A stretch of 64,000 nt of DNA from Streptomyces varsoviensis (GCF_000718635.1 NZ_JOBF01000001.1:434001-498000); one strand, 5' to 3'. Counted from the stretch's first letter, positions 41,513-50,945 are shown. Notes: generated by a model not told the origin, from the letters alone. Made by a program: numbers and translations.

Positions 41513-44446
41513 TCAGCAGCCCCCCGTCCCGTCGCCCGCCGCCCCTTCCTCCCCCGTCCCGTCGTCGCCCGCCCGCTCCGTGAGGCGCCGCATCCGTTCG
41601 ACGCCCGTCGCCCGGTTCTGGGTGCGGTAGAGGTCGAGCGCCTGGAGCCGGGTGGCGCGGGCCCGGTCGGGGCGGCCCATGGCGTCGAGGGTGTCGGCGA
41701 GGTTGGCGAGGGTGTCGGCCTGGTCGTACGCGCCGCCGATCGAGGCGAAGAGCGTGAGCGCCTGCTCGAAGTAGTCCACGGCGCTCGCCCAGCGCCCCGT
41801 GCGGTGGGCTATGTAGCCCAGGCTGTCGAGCGTCGAGGCCGCGGCGTCCGGCCGGTCGCCCCGGCGGAACAGCGCCAGGGCCTGTTCGCAGTGGGCCTGC
41901 GCCTCCTCGTACCGGCCCAGCCGCGCGCACAGCCAGCCCACCGCGTTGAGCTGGTTGGCCTCCCACGTGGCGTTGCCGACGCGGGCGTACAGGTCGAGGG
42001 CGCGCGTCGCGTGCTCCAGGGCGCGCGGGCAGTCGTCCTTCTGCTCCCACACCCAGGCCATGGTGCGGTGGACGTGCGCCTGGCCGGCGGTGTCCGCGTC
42101 GCGGCGGACGAGGGCGAGCGCCAGTTCCAGGTGTTCGAGGGCCGGTGTGTACGCGCCGCGCAGGGCGCGGGCGTGGCCGGAGCGCCAGTGCGCCAGGGCC
42201 CTGGGGCCGGGCTCGCCGCTGTGGTCCTCGGCGGCGGACAGGGCCCTGCGCCATACGCCCTCGTACTCCTCCAAGTGGTGGCCGCTGAGGTGGAAGGAGA
42301 TCAGCGTCCAGGCCAACTGCCACACCACCGGGTATCGGCGCTCCTCGAAGGCGGTGGCCTGGGCGGCGAGGAGGCAGGGGTGTTCGGCGGCGAACCACTC
42401 CAGCGCGGCGGCGGCGTCGGCCGGCTCGCGGGGCAGGCAGCCGTCGACGGGCGGTGCGAGGGCGGGGCGGAAGGGGGTGTCGGGCCCGTCGAGCAGCCGG
42501 TTCGCGGCGTAGGCGGTGTGCAGGTAGAAGTCCGTGACACGGCCGAGCGCCGCCGGCCGCTCCGCCGCCGCGCCGCCCGATTCGGCCGCGTAGAGCCGGA
42601 CGAGGTCGTGCATCCGGTAGCGGCCCGGGCGCCACTGCTCGACCAGGTGCGCCGCCTCCAGTTCGGCCAGCAGCTTCCAGGCGGGCGCGGGGGCGAGCCC
42701 GGCGAGGCTCGCCGCGGCGTCCGCGCCGATGTCCGGCCCCGGCGCGATGCCCAGCAGGGCGAACAAGCGCCTGGCCGGGGCGGACAGGGCCTGTTGGGAG
42801 GCGGCGAAGACGGCGCGGAGGTCCGCCGCCCGGCCCTCGACGTCCAGCGCGTCGAGGCGGTGGGCGGCCGCGCGGAGTTCGTCGGCGAGCACGCCGAGCG
42901 GGAAGTCCGGGTGCGAGACGGCCCGTGCGGCCGCGATGCCCAGGGCCAGCGGCAGCCCGCCGCAGTACCCGATGAGGGCCGCGACGGCTTCCGGTTCGGC
43001 GGCTACCCGCTGTTCGCCGAGGTGGCGTACGAGCAGGGCGCGGGCGTCGGCGTCGCTGATCACGTCCAGGTGGAGCAGCCCGGCGCCATGGGTGGCGACC
43101 AGGGAGGTGAGCCGGTCGCGGCTGGTGACCAGCACGGTGCAGGAGGCGCTGCCCGGCAGCAGGGGCCGTACGTGCTCGGCGTCGCGCGCGTCGTCCAGCA
43201 CCACCAGCACGGACTTGCCGGCCAGGACGCTGCGGTAGAGCCCGCACGCCGCTTCCAGGTCGATGGGGATGGAGTCGCGGTCGACGCCGAGCGCTTCCAG
43301 GAGCTGGCGCACCGCCGCCACCGGTGCCATGGGCGGCGACGAGGGGGCGAAGCCGCGCAGGTCGACGTACAACTGCCCGTCGGGGAACCGCTCGGCGTTG
43401 CGGTGCGCCCAGCGCAGGGCCAGCCAGGTCTTGCCGATGCCGCCGAGACCGCCGATCGCGGAGATCACGACGGTGCCGCCGGCCGCGCCGTCGGCGAGGG
43501 CGCGGTCGAGCCGTGCCAGCTCGGGGACGCGGCCGGTGAACGCGGCCGGCGGGGCGGGGAGCTGCCGCGGTACGGGCGCGGCGGGCGGCCCGGTGGCGGC
43601 CGGCACGGGGTCGAGGCCCGGGTGCGCGGTGAGGACGCGCTGCCGCAGCCGGCGCAGCGGCGGCCCGGGGTCGATGCCGAGCTCGTCGGCGAGGCGCGCC
43701 CGGATGTGCTCGTAGCGGCCGAGCGCGTCGGCGGTCCGGCCGCACCGGTGGAGGGCGAGCATCAACTGGCCCGCCAGGCGCTCGTCGAGCGGATACTCGT
43801 CCGCCATGACGTACAGGTCGGCGAGCAGCCGGGCGTGACCGCCCCGGCGCAGCGCCACGTCGTTGGCGTCCAGCCGCGCGGTGAACCGCTCGCGGACCAG
43901 AACCTCCCGCAATGAGTTGAACCACGGAGTGTCCGCTATCGCGAACGGCTCGCCCCGCCACAGTTCCAGGGCCCGGCCGAACAGCTCGTGGGCCGCGGCG
44001 TCGTCCGCTTCCGCGCGGGCCCGGGCGACGAGACCGCGGAACACATGCAGATCGACGGCGGCGGCGTCGACGGACAGCCGGTACCCGCCCGGCTCCCGAT
44101 CGATCCGCACGCCCGCCCCGGCCCTCCCGGCAGCGCCCCCACCCGGGACCGCCGCAGGCCACTCAGCCCCGACCCCTTCCGCCACGCTCCCTTCCACCCC
44201 GGCCTCGTACGACGCCGCGTGGAGGATGCCGCGCAGCCGGGACACGTAGCTGTAGAGATTCGCGCGGAAGCGGCTGGGCGGGGTCTCGCCCCAGACCCGC
44301 TCCCCGAGCCGGTCGACCGGCACGACGCGGTTCGCGTCGACCAGCAGCGCCGCGAGCACACACCGCTGGCGGGCATGGCCGAGGTCGGCCGCCCTTTCCC
44401 CAAGCCGCAGCTCTATATCGCCCAGCAGCGCGAACCGTACGGTCAC
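41513..44446 (-). CDS. AfsR/SARP-type regulator with NB-ARC and TPR domains
   Basis: This 977-residue protein starts at GTG 44446 (VTVRFALLGDIELRLG), the usual SARP start; the longer frame was rejected. It has an N-terminal winged helix (ARQRCVLAALLVDANRVVPVDRL), a bacterial transcriptional activation domain (residues ~110-260), an NB-ARC ATPase with P-loop GGLGGIGKTWLA and VLVVLDDARDAEHV, and C-terminal TPR repeats. SARPs activate antibiotic operons by binding 11-bp-spaced direct repeats. Such repeats lie in the divergent gap to lanKC, so it is the probable regulator of the lanthipeptide locus. Confidence 0.93.
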   Translation of the reverse strand: MTVRFALLGDIELRLGERAADLGHARQRCVLAALLVDANRVVPVDRLGERVWGETPPSRFRANLYSYVSRLRGILHAASYEAGVEGSVAEGVGAEWPAAVPGGGAAGRAGAGVRIDREPGGYRLSVDAAAVDLHVFRGLVARARAEADDAAAHELFGRALELWRGEPFAIADTPWFNSLREVLVRERFTARLDANDVALRRGGHARLLADLYVMADEYPLDERLAGQLMLALHRCGRTADALGRYEHIRARLADELGIDPGPPLRRLRQRVLTAHPGLDPVPAATGPPAAPVPRQLPAPPAAFTGRVPELARLDRALADGAAGGTVVISAIGGLGGIGKTWLALRWAHRNAERFPDGQLYVDLRGFAPSSPPMAPVAAVRQLLEALGVDRDSIPIDLEAACGLYRSVLAGKSVLVVLDDARDAEHVRPLLPGSASCTVLVTSRDRLTSLVATHGAGLLHLDVISDADARALLVRHLGEQRVAAEPEAVAALIGYCGGLPLALGIAAARAVSHPDFPLGVLADELRAAAHRLDALDVEGRAADLRAVFAASQQALSAPARRLFALLGIAPGPDIGADAAASLAGLAPAPAWKLLAELEAAHLVEQWRPGRYRMHDLVRLYAAESGGAAAERPAALGRVTDFYLHTAYAANRLLDGPDTPFRPALAPPVDGCLPREPADAAAALEWFAAEHPCLLAAQATAFEERRYPVVWQLAWTLISFHLSGHHLEEYEGVWRRALSAAEDHSGEPGPRALAHWRSGHARALRGAYTPALEHLELALALVRRDADTAGQAHVHRTMAWVWEQKDDCPRALEHATRALDLYARVGNATWEANQLNAVGWLCARLGRYEEAQAHCEQALALFRRGDRPDAAASTLDSLGYIAHRTGRWASAVDYFEQALTLFASIGGAYDQADTLANLADTLDAMGRPDRARATRLQALDLYRTQNRATGVERMRRLTERAGDDGTGEEGAAGDGTGGC

Positions 44447-44794
44447 CTGGTCCCCCCGACCGCCGTCACCAGCCGTGCTCCCACCAGTCTTCGGCCACGC
44501 GAGGCGGCTCGCCGGGCGATCCGCGGAAGTGGGCCGAAAAGCGCCGCGCACTCGTCGCCGAACGCCACCGACCAGTCGATTCAAGGTTCCGTCAAGGTTC
44601 GTCCCAAGCCGCCCGAGCAGAGTGGCCCATGGCGGTCACTGCCCGCCGCGGCCCCCTGGTCCACGGGGGTGGCCAGGGCACCGCGCGGAGGGGACCGCGC
44701 ACCGACGGGACAACCGGAAGCAGCACCACAGGCCACGGGCCGGGGGCTGGGGGCCCGCGGAGCGGGACCGGGACGATACACGGGGGAAACAACG
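44447..44794. other. Divergent control region, regulator to lanKC
   Basis: These 348 bases between the SARP gene and lanKC contain the TCAAGGT direct repeats and, at the right end, the GGGGGA RBS of lanKC. No gene is supported. Confidence 0.5.
44581..44600. promoter_or_regulatory. Possible SARP binding site: TCAAGGT heptamers, 11-bp period
   Basis: TCAAGGTTC at 44581-44589 is repeated at 44592-44600, so the heptamer TCAAGGT recurs with a 4-base spacer, giving one-helical-turn spacing. That is the arrangement bound by SARP regulators in antibiotic promoters. It lies 195 bases before the lanKC ATG. Confidence 0.5.
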
Positions 44795-47476
44795 ATGGAC
44801 CAGAGGTATCAGGAGTTCTGTCTCACCGATCCGGAGTTCTACGAGGCGCCGGGCCCGGCCGGCGGCGCGGACGAGTTCGAAGCCAACCGGCGCGAACCAC
44901 CGCCCGGCTGGCAGCGGATCGAGCTGGCTGGCTGGCGCTCCTACGCGCCGCCCGACGTGCGGATTCCGGCCCAGGGCTGGAAGGTCCATGTGTCGGCGGT
45001 CGTGGCGGACGCGGCCGAAGTGGCGGGCGTCATCAGGGAGTACTGCGTCGCCCGCCGGCTGCCCTTCAAGATCGTGACGGGCCCCCATGAGTGGGTGATG
45101 AAGAACTCCAAGTACGCTCCGCGCGAGGGAAGCGGGAAGCTCGCCACCCTCTACCCGGCGGACGAGACCGAGCTGCTGCGGACGCTGGAGGAGCTGGGCG
45201 CGCTGCTCGACGGCCGGCCGGGCCCGTACATCCTGAGCGACCTGCGCTGGCGGGACGGGCCGCTCTATGTGCGCTACGGGGCGTTCCTGCACCGCCCCTT
45301 CGTCGACGCGTCGGGTGCCGTTCGCTCGGGCATCGAGAATCCGCGGGGGCAGTTGGAGGCCGACCCGCGGGGACCGGTGTTCCGGACGCCCGACTGGATG
45401 CGGCTCCCCGCCTTCCTCCGCCCCGAACTGGCCCGGCGCGACGAGACGACCGTCGACGACTTCCCGTACGAGATCGTGCGCGCCCTGCACTTCTCCAATG
45501 GCGGCGGTGTTTACGAGGCGAAGGATCCGGCCACCGGACGGCGGCTGATCGTCAAGGAGGCCCGGCCGCACGCGGGGCTGGACGCCGCTCACCAGGATGC
45601 CGTGACCAGGCTCCGGGCGGAGCGCGACATCTTGCGCACACTGAGCGGACTGCCGTGCGTGCCCGCCGTGGTGGACTACCGCAGGCTCGGCGAGAACGAG
45701 TTCCTGGTCGAGGAGTTCATCGAGGGGACCACACTCAACAACTGCTACGCCCAGCGCAACCCGCTCGGCGACGCCGGACGCACCCGCGAGGAACTGGCCG
45801 CGTACGGGCGGTGGGCGGAGCGCGTCACGTGTGCCGTCGCCTCGGCCCTCGACAGCGTCCACGCGCGCGGCATCGTCCACGGCGACCTGCATCCGTTCAA
45901 CATCCTGATCCAGGAGGGGCAAGGGGAGGGGGCGGAGGGCGAACCGCGGGCCGTACTCCTCGACTTCGAGGTCGCCCGGCCGGTCGACAGCCCCCGCCGC
46001 CCCACCTTGGAGCACCCCGGCTTCGGCGCGCCGCCCGACCGACACGGCTTCGACCCGGACCGCTACGCCCTGGCCGCACTGCGGCTGGCCCTGTACGTGC
46101 CGCTGACCACTCTCGTACGGCTGCGACCGGCCAAGGCGGCGCAGTTGGCGGACCTGGTCGCCGAGGCGTTCGGCGTGCCGCGCGCGTACTTCGAGGCCGC
46201 GGTGGCGGTCCTCGCGCCGACGCGGAGGCAGAAGCAGGAGCCGGCGCAGGCGTCGAGGCGGAGGCCGATACTCACGCCAAGGCCGATACCCGCGCCGGCA
46301 CCGTCGCCAGGGCCGGCCACGAAGCCGACCCGCGGCGCGTCGGGCGCGGCGTGTGCCGCCCCCGAACGGGAGTGCGGCCGGATCGAGCTGGACCCGGCGA
46401 GCTGGCCGCGTCTGCGCGCCTCGCTGGCCGGCGCGATCGCCGCGAGCGCCACGCCCGCCCGCGCCGACCGCCTCTTCCCGGGAGACATCGAGCAGTTCAC
46501 CGGCGTGGGGGGAGTGAATCTCGCGCATGGTGCCGCCGGGGTGCTCTGGGCCCTGCGGGCGAGCGGTGCGCAGGAGTACGCCGAGGGGACCGAGTGGCTG
46601 GCCCACCGCGTACGGCACACCCCCGCGCCCCTGCCGCCGGGTTTCTACGACGGAGCCCACGGCATCGCCCACGCCCTGTGGGAACTCGGCGACCACGACG
46701 CCGCGCTCACCCTGCTGGACCGTGCCGCGGGCGCCGACCTCGGCCATCTCGACCACAGCCTGTACGGCGGACTGGCCGGCATCGGTCTGAACTGGCTCGC
46801 CTTCGCCCGGTGGCAGGACGAGGGCCCCTTCTTCCGCCGCGCCGAACAGACCGCCGCCCTACTGCGCCGACGCATCGAGGAGTGGCCCGAGCGGCCCGCC
46901 AGGGTCGGCCTGATGCGGGGAGCGTCCGGCTCAGCGCTGCTGATGTCCCACATGTACGAGGCGGGCGGGGACGCCGCCTGGCTCGATGCCGCGGCCGCCG
47001 CCCTGCGGCACGACCTGGCGCGCTGCGTCCACGACGCGCGGGGGGTCCTGCACGTCGACGACGGCCGCCGCACCCTTCCGTACCTCAATTCGGGCAGCGT
47101 CGGCATCGGTTTCGCGCTGCGGCACTATCTGGCGCACCGCCACGAGCCGTTCCTGGCGGAGAGCCTGCGGGCGATCGGGCCCGCCTCCCGTTCCGGCTAC
47201 TACGTCTTCTCGGGGCTGTTCAACGGCCGCGCGGGCATGGTCCTCTTCAACGCGGCCGCCGGTCCCGACGCACCCGCGAACGCGGTCGCGGACCAGGTGC
47301 GCGGCCTGAACTGGCACGTACTCCAGTGGCGCGGCCACACGGCCTTCCCCGGCGACCAACTGCTGCGGCTCTCCATGGACCTGGCCTCCGGCGGCGCCGG
47401 CGTCCTGCTGGCTCTGGCGGCGGCGCACGGCGTACGCCATGACGGCCGACCGGTGAGCCTGCCCTTCCTGCGGTGA
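44795..47476 (+). CDS. lanKC: Class III lanthipeptide synthetase LanKC
   Basis: This 893-residue protein has the three LanKC parts. The N-terminal lyase-like domain (~1-220) contains TGPHEWVMKNSKYAPREGSGK. The Ser/Thr kinase domain (~230-480) has the catalytic HGD at 362-364, N369 and the metal-binding DFE at 390. A Pro-rich linker follows (~475-510), then a LanC-like cyclase domain with GFYDGAHGIAH, LYGGLAGIGLNW and NSGSVGIGFA repeats. The cyclase zinc ligands (Cys, Cys-His) are absent, as in known class III enzymes. It phosphorylates and eliminates Ser/Thr in the precursor at 47561 and forms lanthionine or labionin rings. It is first gene of the operon. Confidence 0.95.
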   Translation: MDQRYQEFCLTDPEFYEAPGPAGGADEFEANRREPPPGWQRIELAGWRSYAPPDVRIPAQGWKVHVSAVVADAAEVAGVIREYCVARRLPFKIVTGPHEWVMKNSKYAPREGSGKLATLYPADETELLRTLEELGALLDGRPGPYILSDLRWRDGPLYVRYGAFLHRPFVDASGAVRSGIENPRGQLEADPRGPVFRTPDWMRLPAFLRPELARRDETTVDDFPYEIVRALHFSNGGGVYEAKDPATGRRLIVKEARPHAGLDAAHQDAVTRLRAERDILRTLSGLPCVPAVVDYRRLGENEFLVEEFIEGTTLNNCYAQRNPLGDAGRTREELAAYGRWAERVTCAVASALDSVHARGIVHGDLHPFNILIQEGQGEGAEGEPRAVLLDFEVARPVDSPRRPTLEHPGFGAPPDRHGFDPDRYALAALRLALYVPLTTLVRLRPAKAAQLADLVAEAFGVPRAYFEAAVAVLAPTRRQKQEPAQASRRRPILTPRPIPAPAPSPGPATKPTRGASGAACAAPERECGRIELDPASWPRLRASLAGAIAASATPARADRLFPGDIEQFTGVGGVNLAHGAAGVLWALRASGAQEYAEGTEWLAHRVRHTPAPLPPGFYDGAHGIAHALWELGDHDAALTLLDRAAGADLGHLDHSLYGGLAGIGLNWLAFARWQDEGPFFRRAEQTAALLRRRIEEWPERPARVGLMRGASGSALLMSHMYEAGGDAAWLDAAAAALRHDLARCVHDARGVLHVDDGRRTLPYLNSGSVGIGFALRHYLAHRHEPFLAESLRAIGPASRSGYYVFSGLFNGRAGMVLFNAAAGPDAPANAVADQVRGLNWHVLQWRGHTAFPGDQLLRLSMDLASGGAGVLLALAAAHGVRHDGRPVSLPFLR

Positions 47477-47495
47477 CGACACCCGCCCCATGAGC

Positions 47496-47519
47496 CCTCC
47501 GGACTGTCTGGTCCGGAGG
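47496..47519 (+). terminator. Hairpin between lanKC and lanA
   Basis: CCTCCGGAC and GTCCGGAGG form a perfect 9-bp stem with a 6-base loop, 20 bases after the lanKC stop and without a T-run. It may be a partial terminator or an RNA-stabilising 5' element for the lanA message. Confidence 0.6.
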
Positions 47520-47560
47520 AAACCCAACCAACGAGAGAAACCTGCATAAGGAGAGATGAC

Positions 47561-47689
47561 ATGAGCATTCACGACCTCCAGGGTCTGAAGCCGCCCGAGG
47601 AGTCCGAAGAGCGAATGGCCAGCGACTACAGCTGGTGGTCCTGCGGTGACCACCGGCCGAGCCAGCAGTCGTTCTTCGCCTGTGGCTGA
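47561..47689 (+). CDS. lanA: Class III lanthipeptide (labyrinthopeptin-like) precursor peptide
   Basis: This 42-residue peptide lies 84 bases after lanKC with an excellent RBS (AAGGAGAG, spacing 6). The leader (MSIHDLQGLKPPEESEERMA) has the hydrophobic IHDLQGL motif that class III synthetases recognise. The proposed 22-residue core holds two SxxSxxxC units, SDYSWWSC and SQQSFFAC, separated by GDHRP and ending in Gly. This exact pattern forms labionin rings in labyrinthopeptins, whose A2 core begins SDWSLWEC and has SLFAC. Each Cys is followed by Gly here, where labyrinthopeptins have a second Cys for a disulfide. The leader/core border is inferred. Confidence 0.92.
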   Translation: MSIHDLQGLKPPEESEERMASDYSWWSCGDHRPSQQSFFACG

Positions 47690-47723
47690 GCCCACGGTCG
47701 CCATCCGCTGAACCGCTGACCGG

Positions 47724-47763
47724 AGGGCGTGAGACCGACGGATACCCGCGTGCCTCACGCCCT
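47724..47763 (+). terminator. Hairpin between lanA and the transporter gene
   Basis: AGGGCGTGAG and CTCACGCCCT form a perfect 10-bp stem around a 20-base loop, followed by TTTCC. It is a likely attenuator that gives lanA more message than the transporter gene. Confidence 0.6.
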
Positions 47764-47813
47764 TTCCGCGCCGCCGCACGCTGCCGGCCGCGCTCACTCA
47801 GGGGGAACGAACC

Positions 47814-49686
47814 ATGATCGACGACGCGTACGCGTCCTTCCGGGGCTTTCTCGCCCCGTTCCGTATCCGCACGGCCCTGGCCGGTCTGCTCATCATGGTG
47901 AACGCGGGGACGGCCGTACTGCCGGCCTTCCTCGCCAAGGAGCTCACCGACAAGGGCGTCCTGGCAGGAGACCTCACGCGCGTCCGCGCCCTGGGCGCGG
48001 CGCTGCTGGCCGCCGGGCTGCTCGCCGCCTGCGCCGCCCTGGGGGAGCGCTGGCTGGTCACACGGCTCGCCGAGGACGTGACCGCCCGGCTCCGCTGCGA
48101 TCTCTTCGCACACCTCCAGCGCCAGTCCGCGGCATTCTTCAACGGGGCGCGCTCCGGGGCGGTCGTCTCCCGGCTGCACGGCGATGTGCAGGGCGTCCAC
48201 GACCTGATCGCCCGCACCCTGCGGACGGCCGTTTCGTCGCTGGTCATGCTCGCCTCGGCAGGTGTCGCGCTGCTCGTCCTGGACTGGCGGATCGCCCTGG
48301 CCGCCGCGGCCCTGGCGCCGCTGGTGTATGCCCTGACCGCACGCTCCGGAGCGGTTCTCCGCCGCATCGCCCACGACCAGCTCGACGCCACCGCCGACCT
48401 CGACTCGCTGGCCGCCGAGCGGCTGAGCGCGGGCGGCGCCGAGACGGTCAGGCTCTTCGGCGCGGGGCCGCGCGAGGCGGCCCGGTTCCGGCGCGCCGCG
48501 CTGCGATCGCGCGACACGATGGTGCGCGGAACGCTCCTCGACGCCCGCGTCGGGGCCGCGCTGACCGCCGTGACCACCTCCGCGACGGCCGTCGTCTACG
48601 TCTGGGCGGGCACGATGGTCATCGGCGGCGGCATGACCGTGGGCACCATGGTCGCCATGGCGAGCCTGCTGACCATCCTGTACGGGCCCATCACCGCGCT
48701 CCCCGTCTGCCGCCTGGACCTGGTCCGGGGAATGGTCAGCTTCGACCGGGTACGCGAGATCATGCGCTTCGCCCCGTCGATCACCGACCGGCCCGGCGCC
48801 CGGGCCGTCGCGGGGACCACCGTGCACCGATGTGTCCTTCGCCTATCCCGCACGGGCGGCCGGCGTCCCCGCGTCGCTCGCGATGCCGCCGAAGACCCTG
48901 GGGCCGCCGGGGGCCTCGCGGTCCTCGGGGCCGCCGGGGCCCTCGGGGCCCGAGGGCGACTACGACCGCCCGCGCCCGGTGCTGGAGCACATCACCTTCA
49001 CCGCCGAACCCGGCATGTCAGTGGGCGTCGTCGGCAGCTCGGGATCCGGCAAGTCCACCCTGGCCCGGCTGCTCAACCGCTCGTGGGAACCCACCGCCGG
49101 ACGCGTGGAGATCGGGGAGACGGACGTCCGGGAACTCGCCCTCGACGGCCTCCAGCGCCACATCGGCATGGTCACCCAGGACCCTTACCTCTTCCACGGC
49201 TCCATCCGGGACAACCTCCGCCTCGCCCGGCCCGACGCAGACGACGCCCGGCTCCTGGCCGCCTGCGCGACGGCCCAGGTCCTGGCCACGATCCGGCGAC
49301 TGCCCGAAGGGCTGGACACCGTCATCGGCGACCGCGGCGTCCAACTCTCCGGCGGCGAGCGCCAGCGGCTCGCCATCGCCCGCATGCTGCTCCGCGAGCC
49401 GGAGGTCGTCGTGCTGGACGAAGCCACCTCGCACCTGGACAACGCCACCGAACACGCCCTTCAAGAAGCCTTACGCCCCTTCCTGCGCAGCCGCACCTGC
49501 CTGATCATCGCCCACCGTCTGTCCACCGTCCGCCACGCCGACCTGATCCTGGTCCTCGCCGACGGCAAGATCGCGGAGCAGGGCACCCACACCGAACTCG
49601 CCCGCCGCGCCGGCCCCTACCGACGCCTCCTCGACGCTCAGCCGCCCCCGCTCACCCGTCCCGGCGAAGTCAGTGCGTGCTCGTAG
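47814..49686 (+). pseudogene. ABC transporter (fused membrane and ATPase domains) with apparent frameshift
   Basis: Frame one from ATG 47814 encodes a ~340-residue exporter membrane domain (MIDDAYASFRGFLAPF, then six hydrophobic helices to SFDRVREIMRF). Near 48,828 the homology moves to another frame, where DVSFAYP leads into the ATPase: Walker A VGSSGSGKST, signature LSGGERQR, Walker B VVVLDEATSHLD and switch IIAHRLSTV, ending at 49686. In the first frame the sequence turns to Arg-rich nonsense. No RBS fits a separate ATPase start. It is a lost or gained base (true mutation or assembly error) in what should be one ~625-residue lanthipeptide exporter. The ATPase part has a TTA codon at 49471. 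Confidence 0.8.
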
Positions 49687-49724
49687 GCTCGTAGGCTGAA
49701 GACACGAGCGGAGAGGAGGTCGAG

Positions 49725-50441
49725 ATGCCCGAGAGGTCTGAGATGTCCGAGATGGCCGTGGCCGAGGTCATGGCCGAGCTGGCTGAGCTTGAGGACCCGA
49801 AGGCGCGCAGGATCAATGAGAGACACGGCGACGATCACGGCGTGAACCTCACCAGGCTGCGGGCGGTCGCGAAGCGGCTGAAAACACAGCACGTGCTCGC
49901 GCGCGGCCTCTGGGCGACGGGTGACAGCGCCGCGCGGCTGCTGGCGACCCTGGTCTGCCGCCCCAGGGAGTACGGGCGCGACGAACTGGACGCCATGCTG
50001 CGGGAGGCGCGCACTCCCAAGGTGCACGACTGGCTCCTCGGCAACGTGGTGAAGAAGAGCCCGCACGCCGAAGCGCTGCGCCTGGCCTGGACCGACGACC
50101 CCGACCCGGTGGTCGCGAGCGCCGGCTGGGCGCTGACCGCCGACCGCGTGCTGAAGAAGCCCGCGGGGCTGGACCTCGACGGACTGCTCGACGTCATCGA
50201 GGCGGAGATGAAGGACGCCCCCGACCGCCTCCAGTGGTCGATGAACTGCTGCCTCGCCCATATCGGCATCCAGCACGCCGAGCACCGCCCCCGCGCCCTC
50301 GCCATCGGCGAGCGCCTTCAGGTCCTCAAGGACTACCCGACGCCTCCGGGCTGCACCTCTCCGTACGCCCCCACCTGGATCACCGAAATCGTGCGCCGGC
50401 AGCAGGCCCAGCCCCAGTCCCAGACCCAGGCCAAGGGCTGA
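49725..50441 (+). CDS. DNA alkylation repair (AlkD-like HEAT repeat) protein
   Basis: This 238-residue helical protein has MAELAELEDPKARRINERHGDDHGVNLTRLRAVAKRLK-type start, then VKKSPHAEALRLAWTDDPDPVVASAGWAL, typical of AlkD-like glycosylase HEAT repeats. Its length matches the family. The AlkD catalytic Asp/Trp positions cannot be assigned with certainty. AGGAGG lies shortly upstream of the ATG. It follows the lanthipeptide locus but has no evident link to it. Confidence 0.75.
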   Translation: MPERSEMSEMAVAEVMAELAELEDPKARRINERHGDDHGVNLTRLRAVAKRLKTQHVLARGLWATGDSAARLLATLVCRPREYGRDELDAMLREARTPKVHDWLLGNVVKKSPHAEALRLAWTDDPDPVVASAGWALTADRVLKKPAGLDLDGLLDVIEAEMKDAPDRLQWSMNCCLAHIGIQHAEHRPRALAIGERLQVLKDYPTPPGCTSPYAPTWITEIVRRQQAQPQSQTQAKG

Positions 50442-50507
50442 GCAGGCACCCGCCCCCCTCCGGGCCCTTCGAGGAGAGAGGGCGGGTACTGCTCGTACGC
50501 GGCGGAG

Positions 50508-50890
50508 TCAGGAGAGCGTCGCCGGGGCCTCCCGCAGGGTGACGTTGGCGTGGCTTTCCTGGAAGCTCTGGTCCGAGACGAGGGTCAGCCGGGCCGTGGC
50601 GGAGCCGCCGCCCACCCCGACCTTGACGAAGTCCGCCCCGCCGCGGCGAGGAAGGCGAACGCCTCGCCGTCGACGACGTTGCCGCCGACCGGGGTCTGCG
50701 GGTAGCGCTCCTTCAGGCTCCGGTCCCGCCTGGCCCGCCTGGTCGGCCTTCACCTGCCGGACCGCCGCCGCCACCTGTTCCTCGACGGGCCGGTTGTGGT
50801 GCAGGAACCCGAGACCCCCGCTCCCCGCGAGCGCGACCGCCGGCTCGGGCGTGCTGACGGCTTGCGCGCGGGCCTTGTGGTCCCCACCGT
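50508..50890 (-). pseudogene. guaB: IMP dehydrogenase (GuaB-type) remnant
   Basis: On the minus strand the region reads AVALAGSGGLGFLHHN followed by RPVEEQVAAAVRQVKADQAG, the N-terminal flap region of IMP dehydrogenases. After only ~25 more residues comes TPVGGNVVDGEAFAFLAA and, in a shifted frame, AGADFVKVGVGGGS, the central FMN-like loop that normally lies ~150 residues later. One base is missing near 50,644. No intact enzyme can be read; the end after GGGS is unrelated. It is a degraded, internally deleted fragment. Confidence 0.65.
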
Positions 50891-50945
50891 CACACGAGCC
50901 TCACGGCCCCCGCGCCGCCACGCGCCCCGCCGCCCGGCAAACTCC

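Noticed and set aside
47729..49504. 591-residue + strand frame over the lanthipeptide transporter
   Set aside because: It is the third frame of the transporter and is rich in Arg/Pro; it matches neither the membrane nor the ATPase domain.
47814..49686. Programmed frameshift in the ABC transporter
   Set aside because: No slippery heptamer or shifty stop is seen at the frame change near 48,828, and ABC exporters are not known to use one; mutation or assembly error is simpler.
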